From a virus: a DNA stretch of 21,024 nt. Where the stretch lies: IMG/VR virus record IMGVR_UViG_3300043395_001174, positions 1-21,024 of that record. One strand, written 5' to 3'. Shown in pieces: positions 7,466 through 15,873 of this stretch. Position numbers and translations under genes: made by a program. Position 1 is the first letter of the stretch. Each line of letters begins with the position of its first letter. Below the pieces are notes generated by a model. It searched no databases. It was not told where the DNA came from and saw only the letters and a program-made list of their open reading frames with translations.

Positions 7466-8107
7466 ATGAAATACATAACTGATTTCTTACTAACAGTAGC
7501 TTACCTAAACGGAGAGCGAACTGTTCAGTCTGCTACTACTGCTGTTAGGACTAACTTTGTTCATAACACCCTTAAAGAGATATACAGAGCCTACCCTTGG
7601 CCCTTTGCACAAGTGAACCTAGAACTAACCGTAGCTTCTGGTATAGCCTCATTACCATCTACATTTGATTACCAACATAAATTACAGGCTTATTTCTATG
7701 AGGGTGACACCCAAGTCCTCGTAGATGAGGTAAACCTAATTGACCAAACAGGGTACATAGACGGAGACAACAAACTCTGGCTAGAAGCACAATCAGATGG
7801 CACTTATCTCTTGAGAACAAAAGACTCTAGCATAACAAACATATTTACAAAATTTCAGTCTAAGGCTCCAGAGATAAATGCTTCTATAGGAACTCCTTTT
7901 GAAGACGATGCTGTGGTAGCGCAAGGTGTAAGACGATTTATTAAACTAGCACAAGACCCTAACGCAGACATATCTCAAGACGAAGCGTTATTCCAGAAAC
8001 GACTTACTGAATCAATAGCTGCCGTACAAGGCTCCCGACCTAAACGGAAGATGCGTAAGATAAGTGACGCTAACAACTACCGTATAGGCGGCGGCTACGA
8101 TGTCTAA
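7466..8107 (+). CDS. Head-tail adaptor (tail tubular protein A-like)
   Basis: The 213-aa product begins MKYITDFLLTVAYLNGERTV and has the look of the adaptor that docks under the portal ring in podoviruses (T7 gp11 / P22 gp4 role). An N-terminal helix bundle contains 'NTLKEIYRAYPWPFAQ' (residues ~35-50), the 'reiyr.ypW.fl..' pattern common in these proteins. Beta-strands follow (LELTVASGIASLPSTFDYQH). The C-terminal part is helical, basic and tail-like (RPKRKMRKISDANNYRIGGG). GAAAGG lies just before ATG 7466. It overlaps the nozzle gene by eight bases, as is usual for adaptor-nozzle pairs. Confidence rests on the Trp motif, size and gene order. Confidence 0.72.
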   Translation: MKYITDFLLTVAYLNGERTVQSATTAVRTNFVHNTLKEIYRAYPWPFAQVNLELTVASGIASLPSTFDYQHKLQAYFYEGDTQVLVDEVNLIDQTGYIDGDNKLWLEAQSDGTYLLRTKDSSITNIFTKFQSKAPEINASIGTPFEDDAVVAQGVRRFIKLAQDPNADISQDEALFQKRLTESIAAVQGSRPKRKMRKISDANNYRIGGGYDV

Positions 8108-9719
8108 AAGGCAGACTAACATACCATCTCGCCGACCGAGGGCTATTAATCGCCAAGTAGTCTACAACCCATCAAAGGGTTTTAATAATCTTGTATCTCC
8201 CTCTCTCATAGACGACAGGGAGTTTTCAGACTCCCAGAACATTGAGTATGATGAGGGCGGTGTAGCTCGAAAGAGAAGTGGCTATAGTGCTGCCCTAACT
8301 GGTTTGACCGCTGCTAAGGGGCTTGGTAACTTTGTTACAGAAACCTACCGACATATATGTACTGTAGACGGTGGTACATTTAAATACGCATCTGCTGGGG
8401 CTTTCTCTTCAAACACATCTGTATCGTTTAGCTCATCTGCTGAAATAGGTATGACTACTGCTGTAGATGACCTCTACATATGGGACGGAGTATCTGGTGG
8501 AGCTAAGTGGACAGGCACAGTACTATCACGACCAGGAACACTTCCGAGAGCTAAGTTTTCTATATATTACCAATCAGTCCAAATAGCTGCGGGAGTTTTA
8601 GGACAACCTAACCGCTTATTTATCTCTGCTACAGACGACCCAGGAATGTTTACTAGAAGTGCTACATTACTTAACAACTCTACTGAAGTACCAGGAGCAA
8701 CTGTATTCACTGACGCAACCCCTCCACAGGCTAACTATATAGATGTTCGTAAGAATGACGGAGATAGAATAACGGGGTTAGCTCGCTATCAGGATATAGT
8801 TTTAGTCTTTAAGGAGCGTTCTATTTACCAGTTCTACTTTGATAATAACGGCGACCCAGTAGTGTCACTTGTGACTGGTTCTACTGGATGCGTAGGGCAC
8901 CAAACTATCGAAGCTGTAGAAAATGACATCTACTTCCTTTCTCGTGAAGGTGTTCGTGTAATCGGAAACGAACCTAACTTCTTTACCTCTATTCGTACTA
9001 ATGTATTATCTGTTAGAATCCAGCCCACAATAGACTCTATTAATCCTCAATACTACGAGAAGTGCAAAGCACACTACTACGACAACAAGTACTTCCTGTC
9101 AGTCCCAACTACCAGTTCTACGATAGCTCTTACGCTAGTATATGACCGCAGGTTCCAGTCATGGAGCAAGTGGACTAACTTTAACGCTACTGGATATATT
9201 AAATATGTCGATACAAGCAATGATGAACACTTCTACTTTCTAAGCTCTGATGGTACTAAAATATACGAGTTCGAACCTGGTACCTATAACGATGATGGTA
9301 CAGCTATAGATGCTTTTATAGTCTCTAAGGCCTTTGATGCTAAGAATCCTGACATTATGAAGTATTGGGTAGATATAGGTTTAGTATTTAGGCGACTAGC
9401 AGGACAGGTTGATATTACAGTTTACACAGACGGCGGAGCCTTGCTAGGCACAGGAACTATATCCCAGGGTTCTGTGGACGGGATGGGGCTCTTGCCGCTG
9501 GGACAACAAGGACTTGGGTTTGGAACTATGGAGACATCTGAAGATACGTTGTTCTCAGATGAGCCACAAAGAGTAGTAGTTAACACTAACTCTCGTACAG
9601 TTAAGTTTAAGATTCAGAATGACCGCCTTAATGAGAACTTCGTTTTCCTGGGGTATATCCTTGCCTACTTCCCATTCACACATTATGTTTTCGACAGTTC
9701 ACGAAAGATATACTTATGA
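8100..9719 (+). CDS. Tail nozzle protein (tail tubular protein B / beta-propeller-like)
   Basis: The 539-aa protein follows the adaptor with an eight-base overlap. Its N-terminal 'GFNNLVSPSLIDDREFSDSQ' (residues ~27-46), then 'YDEGGVARKRSGY', is characteristic of podovirus tail nozzle or stabilisation proteins, in which several blades of a beta-propeller form the lower part of the short tail. Propeller-type strands continue (DDLYIWDGVSGGAKWTG; ARYQDIVLVFKERSIYQFYF at ~225-245; KYFLSVPTTSS; FYFLSSDGTKIYEFEPG). The C-terminal 150 residues are a beta-sandwich-like region. It ends at TGA 9717-9719. Role: tube through which DNA passes; acts in the virion. Confidence 0.75.
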   Translation: MSKRQTNIPSRRPRAINRQVVYNPSKGFNNLVSPSLIDDREFSDSQNIEYDEGGVARKRSGYSAALTGLTAAKGLGNFVTETYRHICTVDGGTFKYASAGAFSSNTSVSFSSSAEIGMTTAVDDLYIWDGVSGGAKWTGTVLSRPGTLPRAKFSIYYQSVQIAAGVLGQPNRLFISATDDPGMFTRSATLLNNSTEVPGATVFTDATPPQANYIDVRKNDGDRITGLARYQDIVLVFKERSIYQFYFDNNGDPVVSLVTGSTGCVGHQTIEAVENDIYFLSREGVRVIGNEPNFFTSIRTNVLSVRIQPTIDSINPQYYEKCKAHYYDNKYFLSVPTTSSTIALTLVYDRRFQSWSKWTNFNATGYIKYVDTSNDEHFYFLSSDGTKIYEFEPGTYNDDGTAIDAFIVSKAFDAKNPDIMKYWVDIGLVFRRLAGQVDITVYTDGGALLGTGTISQGSVDGMGLLPLGQQGLGFGTMETSEDTLFSDEPQRVVVNTNSRTVKFKIQNDRLNENFVFLGYILAYFPFTHYVFDSSRKIYL

Positions 9720-9775
9720 TATTATGTAGTAAAAATGTAACCATGAACATTAACTTTTAAACAGGAATTAAAATC
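9713..9775 (+). other. Short gap before the internal-virion genes, mostly featureless
   Basis: Between the nozzle stop and ATG 9776 there are 56 A/T-rich bases. AGGAATT at 9763-9769 is the ribosome-binding site for the next gene. A loose sigma-70-like pair (TCGACA ... 18 bases ... TATGAT, ending near 9720) overlaps the nozzle 3' end, and a weak inverted repeat AATGT/ACATT is present. Neither is strong enough to call a promoter or terminator. Confidence 0.25.
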
Positions 9776-10804
9776 ATGGGAGTAAGCGTAGCAACACCAG
9801 GCACTCTATCAGGAGTATCTGCCATACAAACACAAAGAATAAGGAACACTGGAGTAAGCGGCTCACAGCCAGCTCTTAACGTAGTTGGTAGTTCAGGTTC
9901 ATACACTCAATACGGTGGCGGAGTTCCTAACACACAAACTTCATCACCAATTAACACATATGACCCACAGCAAGCTGGAACCAACACTAGTGGTACTTTA
10001 GGTGCTACAGACTCTTACGGTGGATACACTGGTGATGGCGGCGGTTATGTAGACCCAGCTATATCAGCAGAAGCAGAACGTCAAGCTAAACTAGCAGAAG
10101 GCCGTGCAGCAGTTACTAACCTAGTGGGTTCTATCACTGGAGTATACGATGCTCTTTATGGAGATATTGGTACAGTAGCTCGTGAGAAAACTGGACAACT
10201 AGAAAGCAAGTATGGACGAGAAATTGAAAACTACACTGGCGAGTTTAACGACCAGTTCCCAGTTATCGGACAGAGCTATGCAGCTAGAGGAGCTTACGAT
10301 AGCTCATACCGTCAAGACAAAGAAGGTATTGCTACTAGAGGATTCCAGCGTGGTCTTGGTGATATTCAAGCTAACAAGCGAGAAGACCTTGCCAAGGTTG
10401 GTCAATACATATCTCAGACTCAGGCTGATATTAACGCTCAAAAGGGCGGCACTCAAGCCATCTTAGACCAACTAGCAGCTATAGAAGACGAGAATACTCT
10501 TACTAACCTACGAAACGAACTAGATACTAAACTACGAACACTACAGGCTTCACGAGCTGGAAACCAGTCACAGGCTGCTTACATGAACACCCTTAACACA
10601 ACAGTTCCAGGTGCTTCACGAATGGGTTCTATTAAAGCTAACCTAGACAACGTTCTTAAATCAGCTATCCCTACAGCACTAAAACGCTCAGTAGTTACAC
10701 AACTGGTGAATAACGCAGGACTAGCTTCAGAAGACGCTCAGAAACTGTTAGGCGAATTAAACTTACAACTATCACAAGAAGAAAAACAAGCACAGGCGGT
10801 TTAA
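9776..10804 (+). CDS. Probable internal virion (ejection) protein, coiled-coil
   Basis: The 342-aa product has a disordered Gly/Ser/Thr/Asn-rich N-terminal third (residues 1-95, with GSSGSYTQYGGGVPN). The rest is helical: SAEAERQAKLAEGRAAVTNL (~95-115), EKTGQLESKYGREIENYTGE, GDIQANKREDLAKVGQYISQ, and DENTLTNLRNELDTKLRTLQ. It ends with LGELNLQLSQEEKQAQAV. There are no cysteines, catalytic motifs or clear membrane segments. A helical, Ala/Gln-rich protein after the nozzle gene and before a giant protein matches the place of podovirus internal core proteins (functional analogues of T7 gp14/gp15). It is probably packed in the capsid and ejected into the cell ahead of DNA. Family not recognised. 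Confidence 0.55.
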   Translation: MGVSVATPGTLSGVSAIQTQRIRNTGVSGSQPALNVVGSSGSYTQYGGGVPNTQTSSPINTYDPQQAGTNTSGTLGATDSYGGYTGDGGGYVDPAISAEAERQAKLAEGRAAVTNLVGSITGVYDALYGDIGTVAREKTGQLESKYGREIENYTGEFNDQFPVIGQSYAARGAYDSSYRQDKEGIATRGFQRGLGDIQANKREDLAKVGQYISQTQADINAQKGGTQAILDQLAAIEDENTLTNLRNELDTKLRTLQASRAGNQSQAAYMNTLNTTVPGASRMGSIKANLDNVLKSAIPTALKRSVVTQLVNNAGLASEDAQKLLGELNLQLSQEEKQAQAV

Positions 10805-10808
10805 ATAA

Positions 10809-13800
10809 ATGGACTTACAGGGTTCTAACCAAGATGAGTTGAGGAGACTCAGACTGCTTCGCCAATCACAGGGGAGGCCTCTTCAAGTTACCACAGCTCC
10901 AGAAAGAACCCTTAGAAGCGTTGATGGCGGCTCTGTTATTCGCAGAAACCCAAACATGGTTGCTACCAGAATTCAACCAAAACCAAAAGTAGCACTAGAC
11001 CTCAAATCACTCATTGGTGGATATAGTACGGTTGGAGAGGGTATTGCTCGGGCGTTGGGTGCTGGTGAGTCTCTTAGGAAAGCCCAGGAAAAGGCAGCGG
11101 ATGTTGAACTAAAAAACACGCTACTCGCCTCCGATATACAGAAAAATGCCAGATTTAAAAAGAATGACTATTCATCGTTGTTTAGGCAGTCAACGCCAGC
11201 TGAAGCTGCAAAGACAGCTAAAGAAGTAGAATCAGGTACAAATAAGCGAAAATTCTTGGCTGGTACCGCAGAGGTTGGTCTGGATATAGTTACTGCTGGT
11301 ACGGTTGGTAGTGCTGCTAAAGGAGCAAGACCAGGTGTTATAGCTGCCAAAAAGATTGCAAGTGGTGCTGCACAGGGAGCTGGTAGCGGCTTCTTGGGGG
11401 CATACTCTACACGGGAAAATCCGACTAAACAGGAGGTAATTAATAGCACACTTACTGGTACTCTGTTTGGTGGTGGTCTAACTGCTGGTGGTGAGTTAGC
11501 TGGCAAGGTTTGGCAGTACGCAAAAGACCCAACCTCAAGACTACTTGCCAAAACAACCGACCCAGAAGTAGCCAGAATCATACTTAAAGAATCAACAGAA
11601 CTGCCAGATAACCAGATAGACAAAATACTAGACAGTGTAGTAAACGAAAAGAAGTCATCTAATATTAGAAGATTGGTTGATGAGGCATCCACTTCGGTAG
11701 ACACAAGTCCAGTTCCCCGTGGTGAGCGTGGCAGCGTACCCGTAGACAGCCTGACTGACAGCAAAATTGGCAAGTTGATAGACGAAGCAGAACTTGTTCC
11801 ACGACCAGCTGGTACAACTAGACTATTCCAGGTGGTTGGCGACGGACAAACCAGTGACTATTTCTTTACTAACATAGATGACCTTGCTTTTAGACAGAAT
11901 AATATTACTGGTCAAGCAGACAACTTCCAATTTATAGACGTACCAAATAATATGGTCGAACAAGTTAAGAACAAGGCTGGCGTTGCAAAAATTAGGGAGG
12001 TAGTTGATAACGCTATCCCAGACGTTGCTCCTATACAGCCACAGAAAGCCCTAGAACAGGCCGTAGAAGACCTTCCAGCACAATCTAACATCTCACAAGC
12101 TCCGATAGCTCAGACAGCCCCAGAAGGCGTACCAAGCACTGCTGCTGACATAGCTCAAGGTCAAATAGTCCAGCCGAAGGGTCAAAACATAAAAACTAAT
12201 CTTGGCCAGAAGTTTATAGATGACGACTATTACATTATTGAAGAGTTAAAGAATATAGAAAAACAGACTGGAGAAAAAGGTCTCGTTGATAAGTTTATGT
12301 ATGAGAGTGGTCTTGCTCGTAGAGCCAATTCAGTTGGTGCAGTTAGATTTACACAATCTCCAGAGATTCAGGCAGCGTTAAGTGGCCTAGACGGTCAAGG
12401 GCTCAAAGATTTCAATATTTATGCTGCGGCCAGGAGAGAACTAGCTAACGCCAGAGAGGGCTTACCGACATCACGTTCTGTAGAGGAATTACAGGCTATT
12501 GTCCAACAGGGCGGAGAATTTGAAACAAGGTATAACTCATTGAGAGATTACTACTTTGGTCTAGCTAAGGACATGAGGGACAATGGGATTATTGGTGAAG
12601 AGAAATTCCAACAATTTATATCTGACCCAGATTATGTAAGGCTTCAACGTGACTTTGAAGACGTATTCCAAACTGGGCAACAAGGAAAATCATACCAATT
12701 AGGTTCCACCATAGCTTCTCAAAAGAGAACTGGTTCACAGAGAGAGGTGCTCCCAGTCGGTGAGACTGCTCTCGAATATACCCAAAAGATACAAACCGAG
12801 ATTCAAAGGAATAAGGTTGGCAAGGGTCTTGTTGAGGTTTTAGTAGATAGTGGCCAAGCTAAAGAAATTTCCCAGAGTGAAGCAGCAAGAAGAAACGTTA
12901 TCAAAGTACTAGATGGTGGAAGTCCAAGATACTTTGAAGTCTCCAAAGACATGAAAGAAGCAGTGCAGAGAATATCACCATTCCAGTTGGATATAGTTGG
13001 TAAGATATTTGCTGCTCCAGGAAGACTATTTAGAGCTGGTACGACAGGCCTTAACCCAGTATTCGTGACCAAGAACTTAGTAAGAGACCAAGCCACTCAG
13101 GCAATTATGTCTAAGAATGCACCTGCTACGAGTAAGTACTTCTTAGACGGCTTGTGGGGTGCTATGAAAGATTTCGGGGTAAGCAATGATGACCCCGTTT
13201 GGAATAAGTTCCTTTCAATAGCTGGAGACACTACCTCCTTCGACCTTACCAGAAACTTAAAAAAGACATCTCAAGTAGTTGGAGAGGTAGCTGGTTCAAA
13301 AAGTAAGTATGGGCAAGCAGTACTGCATCCAATTCGTACCCTAGAAGACTTTGCATCTGTAACTGAAAAAGCGACAAGATTCCAAGGATTTAAGGGAGTA
13401 TACGAGAAAGCAATAAAAGATGGCCTATCAGAAGAAGATGCACTGATGCAAGCTACTCTAGCGGCATGGCAGAATACGGTTGACTTTAACCGTGCTGGTC
13501 AATGGGGCCGTGTAGCTAACCTCGTATTTCCATACTTTAACCCAGGAGTGCAGGGTTCTCGTCAGCTGATTAAAAGAGTCGGCGAGGCACCTGCTAAAAC
13601 GCTTATAAAGGGTACCGCTTTTGTTGGAGTACCACTTGCCACTGCGACGGCCTGGAACATGTCAGATGAAGATAGAAAAGCAGTCTATAACAATATCCCA
13701 GAATATGAGAAACAAAACAGCCTCATACTCGTACCGCCAGGAACAAAACAGAACGAAGACGGTACATATGACGTTATAAAAATACCGCTTCCTCCAGGAG

Positions 13801-15377
13801 TATCTAATCTTTACCAACCTTTCCGCAGGGGTACGGAAGCAGCTCTTGGCAATACTGTAGACGCAGTAAAAGTATTTGCAGATATGGCAGAGGCATTTAG
13901 TGGCCCAATTAAACTGTCAGAACCATCACAAAATGTTTCTACCTTTACACCACAGATTATTAAGCCAGTACTTCAGGGGGCTGCGAACAGAGACCTCTAT
14001 ACTGGCAATGAGATAGTACCTGGATATATAGAGAATTCAGATGTTGAAGCTCAGGACAAGGCATTTAAAAACACGTCGGGGACTGCAAGATTTATAGGTG
14101 ATATATTAAACAAATCTCCAATAAAAGTAGAGCGATTCATAAAAGACACATTTGGTACCGTGGGTTCTCAAGCACTTAATGCAGTAGACAGAGGCCTTGT
14201 AAAATTAGGCAGAATACCTGAAGAGCAAGTTGGTGGTCAGTCTGTATCGGAGGGATATGCTAGGGCGTTCTCTAAGGCACAGGGAATTGAGAACTACAAT
14301 AAATCTGAAGGGGCTAAATTCTATGACAACGTAGCAGCTGCGACAAAAGGTCTTAACAAAAATGAAAAGGCTGCCTTTGAAGGCACCATTATGCCAACTA
14401 GAAAAGGCTTTGATGGTGTTGAGCTTAATGACAAAACCTACTATGATTCAGCCGCTAAAGCTACTACATGGCTTAAATACCCTAAAGTGTTTGAAGCCTC
14501 AAGGAATCTAGATAAACTTCAACGAAACCAGGGTAAACCAGGAGACCCACTATTTGACCTTCCACCAGACCGCCTTAAGATAGTTCTAAACATGATGGCC
14601 AATTATTCGCCTGGTAACTACGAAGAGAAGGCTATAAGAGAACTAAACCCATGGATAGATGACTTCAATAAAAAACGCAGTGAGTACTTTGATAAAGTTA
14701 TCCCAGCCGATAAGAAGAACCAGAAAGACCCTATGGGGCTCACTATCCCACAAGCGTCTAAAGAGCTACAGACTAAAATAGACAGACTAAAGACGCTAAA
14801 TGGTGAAGCAAAGGCACAGTTCTATGCCGATAACCCAGACGTTACCGAATACTACCAAAAGACAGAGAACTACCAACGAGCAAAGAGAAGCTTCCTTGGC
14901 CTCCCACAGTTTGACCGCTATCCTAAGGCATCACCAGAGGTGCAACAGTGGATGAATGAGTTTAACGCTCTGCCTAAAAATAATGGAAAACTAAAGAAAG
15001 ATGGCACCCTATCTTCACCTGCCAGAAGTGCCTGGATTAAGGCTAACCAAGATAAATGGAATCAAATGACGGCGTTTTGGAGTTCATTAGACACCTATAA
15101 GCTACAGGAAGCTGGTGCAAAGGCTGTTTACGAGGGAATAGATTTTACAGAAGATGACCTAAAGAGCATACAGGACCTAGCAAAGAGCATGGGTATGTCA
15201 ACTGGCCAGTTTAGCAGCCAGTTCTTCGATAAAGAGACTCAAATTAACCTCGCTAAACTCCTTAGTGGAGACAAGAGTTACGAACCTCCTTCAGTCAATA
15301 CTAAACGTAAGGTACAGAAGGTAAGGTATAAGATACCAAAATCTATTAGAAAAAAAACTAAAGTTAAGTTAGGATAA
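10809..15377 (+). CDS. Giant virion protein, likely ejected internal protein (LPD38-like, ART-like segment)
   Basis: The 1522-aa product is the largest in the window. A basic N-terminus (residues 1-70) precedes a Gly/Ala-rich hydrophobic stretch (~155-235, GLDIVTAGTVGSAAKGA and SGAAQGAGSGFLGAY) that looks membrane-active. Residues ~330-390 carry TTRLFQVVG (Arg338), YFFTNIDD (351-358) and FIDVP (375-379), like the R...FFT...vDVP frame of ART-like phage domains; a catalytic Glu is not evident. Residues ~700-1010 (FAAPGRLFRAGTTGLNPVFV, then TKNLVRDQ) resemble the LPD38 domain of large polyvalent phage proteins. The C-terminal 500 residues are helical, ending in a very basic tail (RKKTKVKLG). It follows the other internal-protein candidate by four bases. 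Arginine codons are mostly AGA/AGG, unlike the capsid gene. Likely injected into the host; domain labels are by eye. Confidence 0.6.
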   Translation: MDLQGSNQDELRRLRLLRQSQGRPLQVTTAPERTLRSVDGGSVIRRNPNMVATRIQPKPKVALDLKSLIGGYSTVGEGIARALGAGESLRKAQEKAADVELKNTLLASDIQKNARFKKNDYSSLFRQSTPAEAAKTAKEVESGTNKRKFLAGTAEVGLDIVTAGTVGSAAKGARPGVIAAKKIASGAAQGAGSGFLGAYSTRENPTKQEVINSTLTGTLFGGGLTAGGELAGKVWQYAKDPTSRLLAKTTDPEVARIILKESTELPDNQIDKILDSVVNEKKSSNIRRLVDEASTSVDTSPVPRGERGSVPVDSLTDSKIGKLIDEAELVPRPAGTTRLFQVVGDGQTSDYFFTNIDDLAFRQNNITGQADNFQFIDVPNNMVEQVKNKAGVAKIREVVDNAIPDVAPIQPQKALEQAVEDLPAQSNISQAPIAQTAPEGVPSTAADIAQGQIVQPKGQNIKTNLGQKFIDDDYYIIEELKNIEKQTGEKGLVDKFMYESGLARRANSVGAVRFTQSPEIQAALSGLDGQGLKDFNIYAAARRELANAREGLPTSRSVEELQAIVQQGGEFETRYNSLRDYYFGLAKDMRDNGIIGEEKFQQFISDPDYVRLQRDFEDVFQTGQQGKSYQLGSTIASQKRTGSQREVLPVGETALEYTQKIQTEIQRNKVGKGLVEVLVDSGQAKEISQSEAARRNVIKVLDGGSPRYFEVSKDMKEAVQRISPFQLDIVGKIFAAPGRLFRAGTTGLNPVFVTKNLVRDQATQAIMSKNAPATSKYFLDGLWGAMKDFGVSNDDPVWNKFLSIAGDTTSFDLTRNLKKTSQVVGEVAGSKSKYGQAVLHPIRTLEDFASVTEKATRFQGFKGVYEKAIKDGLSEEDALMQATLAAWQNTVDFNRAGQWGRVANLVFPYFNPGVQGSRQLIKRVGEAPAKTLIKGTAFVGVPLATATAWNMSDEDRKAVYNNIPEYEKQNSLILVPPGTKQNEDGTYDVIKIPLPPGVSNLYQPFRRGTEAALGNTVDAVKVFADMAEAFSGPIKLSEPSQNVSTFTPQIIKPVLQGAANRDLYTGNEIVPGYIENSDVEAQDKAFKNTSGTARFIGDILNKSPIKVERFIKDTFGTVGSQALNAVDRGLVKLGRIPEEQVGGQSVSEGYARAFSKAQGIENYNKSEGAKFYDNVAAATKGLNKNEKAAFEGTIMPTRKGFDGVELNDKTYYDSAAKATTWLKYPKVFEASRNLDKLQRNQGKPGDPLFDLPPDRLKIVLNMMANYSPGNYEEKAIRELNPWIDDFNKKRSEYFDKVIPADKKNQKDPMGLTIPQASKELQTKIDRLKTLNGEAKAQFYADNPDVTEYYQKTENYQRAKRSFLGLPQFDRYPKASPEVQQWMNEFNALPKNNGKLKKDGTLSSPARSAWIKANQDKWNQMTAFWSSLDTYKLQEAGAKAVYEGIDFTEDDLKSIQDLAKSMGMSTGQFSSQFFDKETQINLAKLLSGDKSYEPPSVNTKRKVQKVRYKIPKSIRKKTKVKLG

Positions 15378-15380
15378 GAA

Positions 15381-15393
15381 AAGGATAAACACT
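15381..15393 (+). promoter_or_regulatory. Structural-gene-type leader now in front of the HNH gene
   Basis: AAGGATAAACACT directly precedes ATG 15394. It closely matches the leaders of the portal (AAGGAATAAACC, 2541-2552) and capsid (AAGGAATAAAGAA, 6047-6059). The downstream tail fibre instead uses a site within the end of the HNH gene. This suggests that the leader originally belonged to the tail-fibre gene. Confidence 0.45.
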
Positions 15394-15873
15394 ATGGCAA
15401 GCGAATTACTTTCATCAACATGGGAACCAGAGACAGATTCTGTTCTATGGAACAGGATAGTCGAGCGTACCACTGTGACCACCGACTGTTGGTATTGGAC
15501 TGGCAAGCCAGCTAACACGGGCTATGGCCAGATAAGCCGAAACCATGTGGTGAGAAATCCTCACAGAATTGTTTATGAGATGTTGATAGGTGAGATACCA
15601 GAAGGACTACAACTCGACCATTTATGTCGAAACAGGATTTGTGTTAATCCGAGACACCTTGAGCCAGTTACTCAAAAAGAAAATCTATTGAGGTCTCCAA
15701 TTACTGTTCCGTCTTTGAACAGAGCAAAAACACACTGTCCAAAAAACCATGAATATAGTGCAGGGAATACTAGGATAGAAAAAGATGGTAGCCGTAGATG
15801 TAAACAATGTTCTTATACTAGAAAAAAAGCTTGGAGAAAAAGATTACAAGCAGAAGGAAAGAGGTACTCATAA
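15394..15873 (+). CDS. HNH homing endonuclease (HNH_3 type)
   Basis: The 159-aa product shows the HNH_3 pattern: CWYWTGKPANTGYGQI (residues 32-47), HRIVYEMLIGEIPEGLQLDH (57-76), then CRNRICVNPRHLE (78-90), with His76, Asn85 and His88 as the likely metal/catalytic residues and Cys78/Cys83 in the knuckle. A C-terminal zinc site is likely from Cys115, His119, Cys136 and Cys139 (HCPKNHEY; CKQC). Such free-standing enzymes cut unoccupied target DNA and spread by repair. The first 13 residues (MASELLSSTWEPE) resemble the tail-fibre start (MATGLLSADWESE, 8 of 13 identical). Its stop overlaps the fibre ATG by one base. It is intact, with no frameshift or missing key residue. Confidence 0.88.
   Translation: MASELLSSTWEPETDSVLWNRIVERTTVTTDCWYWTGKPANTGYGQISRNHVVRNPHRIVYEMLIGEIPEGLQLDHLCRNRICVNPRHLEPVTQKENLLRSPITVPSLNRAKTHCPKNHEYSAGNTRIEKDGSRRCKQCSYTRKKAWRKRLQAEGKRYS

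Noticed and set aside
10212-10466. 84-aa + strand frame in another phase within the 342-aa virion gene
   Set aside because: It has no ribosome-binding site and lies wholly inside a convincing coiled-coil gene; its composition looks like a frame shadow.
11168-11773. 201-aa open frame on the minus strand inside the giant virion gene
   Set aside because: It is fully covered by the strong + strand gene, has no ribosome-binding site, and its Leu/Ser/Thr/Ala-rich composition is what the opposite strand of this Asp/Glu/Ala-rich coding region gives.
15831-15872. Extended tail-fibre start inside the HNH gene
   Set aside because: The extra 14 residues come from another frame of the HNH 3' end; ATG 15873 has its own upstream site and starts a sensible MATGLLSADW sequence.
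15394-15873. HNH gene as part of an intron or intein
   Set aside because: The HNH frame has its own start, leader and stop and no split flanking gene or splice-junction motif is visible; neighbouring genes are intact.
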